Shown here: in pieces, positions 62,601-64,000 of the stretch
How the letters are laid out: each line of letters starts with the position of its first letter
How positions within the stretch are numbered: the stretch's first letter is position 1
Assembly (NCBI RefSeq): GCF_022763345.1
Contig: NZ_JALEGS010000065.1
Location: 32,948-96,947 of the forward strand
DNA: 64,000 nt
Reading direction: 5' to 3'
From: Phaeodactylibacter sp.
GTDB taxonomy: Bacteria > Bacteroidota > Bacteroidia > Chitinophagales > Saprospiraceae
Translations under genes and position numbers: made by a program
Notes under the pieces: model-generated
Seen by the model: only the letters and a program-made list of their open reading frames with translations
Databases searched by the model: none
What the model was told of the DNA's origin: nothing

Positions 62601-63852
62601 TATGCTCTCCGCGCGCAAGGAAGTAGGCCCCGGACTGGTCATCGCACCGGCATCCGTTACCCGCAACTGGGTAAGGGAGACCGCGCGTTTTGCCCCAGAT
62701 CTGACGCCAAAGCTGCTGGGCAACAGCAAGGAGGTGGACCTCATCGACGAAGTTGGGCCCGGCGACTTGCTCATTATCAGCTACGGCTTGCTGCCTTTTG
62801 TAGAAGAAACACTGACGCAAAAGTCTTTCGGCTCTCTTGTCCTGGATGAGGCGCAGGCCATCAAAAATGCCGCCACCAAGCGCTCGAAAATAGCGATGGA
62901 GCTCCGGGCTGACTTCCGGCTCGCTACCACTGGCACACCTATTGAGAACCACCTGGGTGAACTCTGGAACCTTTTCCGCTTTCTCAACCCAGGCTTGCTG
63001 GGCTCCCAGAAACGCTTCAACGAAAAGTTCACTAACCCGATCAGCAAAGGGGACGAGCCGCGCCGTGAACAACTCCGGCGGTTGATTCAGCCGTTCATTC
63101 TACGCCGCCACAAGCGAGACGTGCTTACCGAGCTGCCGGCTAAGACCGAAATCATCCTTTCGGTTTCCCTTACCGAATCGGAGCACTCCTTTTACGAAGC
63201 CATCCGCCGAAGTGCGTTAGAAGCCGTGGAAGCTGCAGATGGTGCATCCAAACGGTTTGCCATCCTGGCGCAGCTGACCAAGCTCCGACAGGCGGCCTGC
63301 CATCCCCGCCTCGTGATGCCAGATAGCCGGGTGCCGAGTTCCAAACTCGACCTTGTGGGGGAGACCATCCTGGAATTGCTAGACAGCGGGCATAAAGCGC
63401 TGGTGTTTAGCCAGTTTGTGAAACACCTGCGCATCGTAGAGCAATGGGTGAAGGCACAGGGTATTCCCTATCAGTACCTCGATGGGCAGACCCCGGGCAA
63501 AAAACGGGAAGAGGCTGTGCAGGCTTTCCAAAACGGGGAAGGTCAGCTCTTCCTCATCAGCCTTAAGGCAGGGGGCACTGGACTTAATCTTACGGAAGCT
63601 GACTACGTACTCCACCTCGACCCCTGGTGGAACCCCGCCGTGGAAGATCAGGCAAGCGACCGTGCTCACCGTATGGGGCAGCAGCGCCCGGTGACCGTTT
63701 ACCGCTTCGTCAGTGAAGATACCATTGAGGAAAAGATTGTGCAGCTGCACCAAAATAAGCGCGAACTGGCGGATCAGCTCCTCTCCGGAACGGATGTAAG
63801 CGCCAAGCTGTCAGTGGATGATATGCTGAGTTTGCTGAAAGGAGAGGCCTGA
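59686..63852 (+). CDS. SNF2-family helicase-like ATPase
   Basis: 1388 residues; GTG start supported by AAGGAG at 59672-59677. The first about 900 residues have no recognised domain (mostly helical, with charged and hydrophobic pattern). Residues about 900-1385 are a complete SNF2/DEAD-like ATPase: Walker A DDMGLGKT (about 959), VIAPASVTRNW, VLDEAQAIKN (about 1053), TTGTPIENHLGELWNLF, and the C-terminal lobe LVFSQFVKHLRI, SLKAGGTGLNLTEADYVLHLDPWWNPAVEDQASDRAHRMGQQRPV. SNF2 proteins use ATP to move along or remodel DNA-protein complexes; in bacteria they occur in DNA repair, transcription (RapA type) and defence systems. No neighbour points to one of these. Confidence 0.92.
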   Translation: MAKELSYQDRKRVISELPHDTYWVLGVVSIYGYPLANYSIEKALDKAGFRPESQRTVTHTFVRNQLRWLQENGYIDYEYKDPFTKPEWRDVAARHFFLNAGKTLNRIISQLRREERLDRPVYSFRMQEAELQRQFKKLRLLLFEKSYYDYSHLAEQLNSNFTFDEKQKQQTLKATLSNFLPLDPDFILALPAPFHGEACHYIFHHPHLWEGATAQDFNKLLKALLQETPRREDYFEMHYSTNLAMQGITRESLTEALPFLDRTHHWYGLQAMKALLQGNIESAGDHFKNLSPKARQSLHNDFWGAMFLVWQCRHQNMKGLEVLRQMNQKVESSFLPGIFNALRVFFHFMLEDEDVAIEGLQQCARTSTHPIELLFVLWVAYWIGAELDMQMADELHAVFPLWEQAELKWMCGEMANALALVFPDHPKRREWEVLARYYQDDMGFQYLIELLPRQSAWERILNSLDALSNGSSDNHYPPGSTRLVWFVDFEKRELQPKEQKRSKRNSWSAGRKVTINDLYEGKVDSLTEEDQRVLDAVTSAYDNRSNPMFYYGPDDLRLDFDHALYQLTNHPFVFLEGKNEIPVELVRSKPELLITEEGGQLRVHFRPVTKSGTYVTEKETPTRYRIYKLNDEERKVAKLIGRGALMPEEARPQMERITQQLQGRIQVQSPKTMMEEGLESMTGDPMPCLHLLPFGEGFKLEFYVKPLREEAHYFKPGEGLATRILSTKEGRVACERRLDKERALAAEVIAACPTLAEQPAQSYEWQIEDTRACLQILLELHPLREAGQIKMEFPKGEKVKLLGITSTDQLSVRIQEESNWFAVDGTLKLDEEEILQFQQLLDHVREDDSPFVELGEGTFIALTETFRERLRELDGLLQMRGQQYELNPLAGLRIDELAGELAELEADQSWAKSMQRIQQAQRIRPRVPNTFQADLRAYQKEGFRWMMRLAEWGVGGCLADDMGLGKTVQALAMLSARKEVGPGLVIAPASVTRNWVRETARFAPDLTPKLLGNSKEVDLIDEVGPGDLLIISYGLLPFVEETLTQKSFGSLVLDEAQAIKNAATKRSKIAMELRADFRLATTGTPIENHLGELWNLFRFLNPGLLGSQKRFNEKFTNPISKGDEPRREQLRRLIQPFILRRHKRDVLTELPAKTEIILSVSLTESEHSFYEAIRRSALEAVEAADGASKRFAILAQLTKLRQAACHPRLVMPDSRVPSSKLDLVGETILELLDSGHKALVFSQFVKHLRIVEQWVKAQGIPYQYLDGQTPGKKREEAVQAFQNGEGQLFLISLKAGGTGLNLTEADYVLHLDPWWNPAVEDQASDRAHRMGQQRPVTVYRFVSEDTIEEKIVQLHQNKRELADQLLSGTDVSAKLSVDDMLSLLKGEA

Positions 63853-63857
63853 AAATA

Positions 63858-63910
63858 TACGCTAGGAAGTGGTCACCGACGATAAATGTCGGTGACCACT
63901 TCCTAGCGTA
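63858..63910. repeat. 53-nt perfect inverted repeat downstream of the SNF2 gene
   Basis: Arms 63858-63880 and 63888-63910 are perfectly complementary over 23 bp with a 7-nt loop (GATAAAT), starting 5 nt after the SNF2 stop. There is no T-tract after it, so a simple terminator is unlikely, though it could stabilise or end the transcript. A palindromic repeat or mobile-element end is another possibility. The rest of the window (63911-64000) shows no gene. Confidence 0.85.
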
Positions 63911-64000
63911 AATGCTCGTACGTTTGTTAATAGTACAAAAGTTCATTGAAAATCATAGATTGGCAAGACCTCAGAGCAGAGGATATGTATATGCAAGCGA

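Noticed and set aside
61804..63072. 422-codon open frame on the minus strand opposite the SNF2 gene
   Set aside because: It overlies the conserved SNF2 motor in antisense and has no independent support.
1..64000. rRNA, tRNA or insertion sequence
   Set aside because: Intergenic gaps were read for cloverleaf-like and terminal-repeat features; none was convincing and no transposase motif was seen.

Overview
The window looks like a chromosomal segment of a high-GC Bacteroidota, most plausibly a Saprospiria-type bacterium (inference). The evidence is: four type IX secretion (T9SS) cargo proteins (one type B/CHU_C-like and three type A-like C-termini); lipoproteins with Bacteroidota-style lipoboxes; the complete MoxR/DUF58/Bat aerotolerance-type operon; a SerB-SerA fusion; a DUF5687 ABC permease; and promoter elements of the TTG...TAnnTTTG type. 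No rRNA, tRNA, CRISPR array or insertion sequence was seen. Genes are tightly packed, with many 4-bp ATGA overlaps and several overlapping convergent ends.

Layout. 1-4.2 kb: YqhA-like membrane protein, an orphan RhuM protein, a site-2-type protease with CBS domains, an acyl-CoA dehydrogenase. 4.3-8.6 kb: minus-strand operon of a T9SS type B surface protein and two secreted, probably beta-rich proteins. 8.9-15.8 kb: kynureninase, secreted vWA protein, a DUF1800/DUF1501 export pair, a repeat-rich intergenic stretch, a GNAT acetyltransferase. 15.8-23.8 kb: an ECF sigma factor and TPR/transmembrane anti-sigma-like protein face a lipoprotein with five ~50-residue repeats, a T9SS-exported subtilisin with leucine-rich repeats, and a TPR-CHAT caspase-like protease. 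This is the best candidate here for an undescribed system. 23.7-33.7 kb: housekeeping and envelope genes (lgt, NAD-dependent reductase, DUF1648 protein, ABC-class ATPase, phosphotransferase, LysM glucosaminidase, outer-membrane barrel, lptB with two small lipoproteins, a secreted hypothetical). 33.9-42.1 kb: the Bat operon, moxR-DUF58-orf-batA-batB-batC-batD-like-batD. 42.1-45.7 kb: a compact accessory cassette, rhuM-hsdS-AlbA_2 ATPase, with no hsdM or hsdR. 45.7-51.1 kb: lpxD divergent from a cold-shock protein, an ABC exporter pair, serB-serA fusion. 51.2-57.1 kb: a helical hypothetical protein, a T9SS surface protein, an 82-residue protein resembling a free-standing T9SS sorting domain, and a lipoprotein. 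57.3-59.6 kb: DUF2202 lipoprotein, second ECF sigma factor and membrane partner. 59.7-63.9 kb: a 1388-residue SNF2 ATPase followed by a 53-nt near-perfect palindrome.

Working together: the two sigma/anti-sigma modules probably control envelope or surface proteins next to them. The Bat genes form a MoxR-vWA chaperone-like membrane complex. The RhuM/HsdS/AlbA_2 cassette reads as the accessory part of a type I restriction locus without its catalytic core. All functional assignments come from recognised motifs in the translated sequence; no database search was run.
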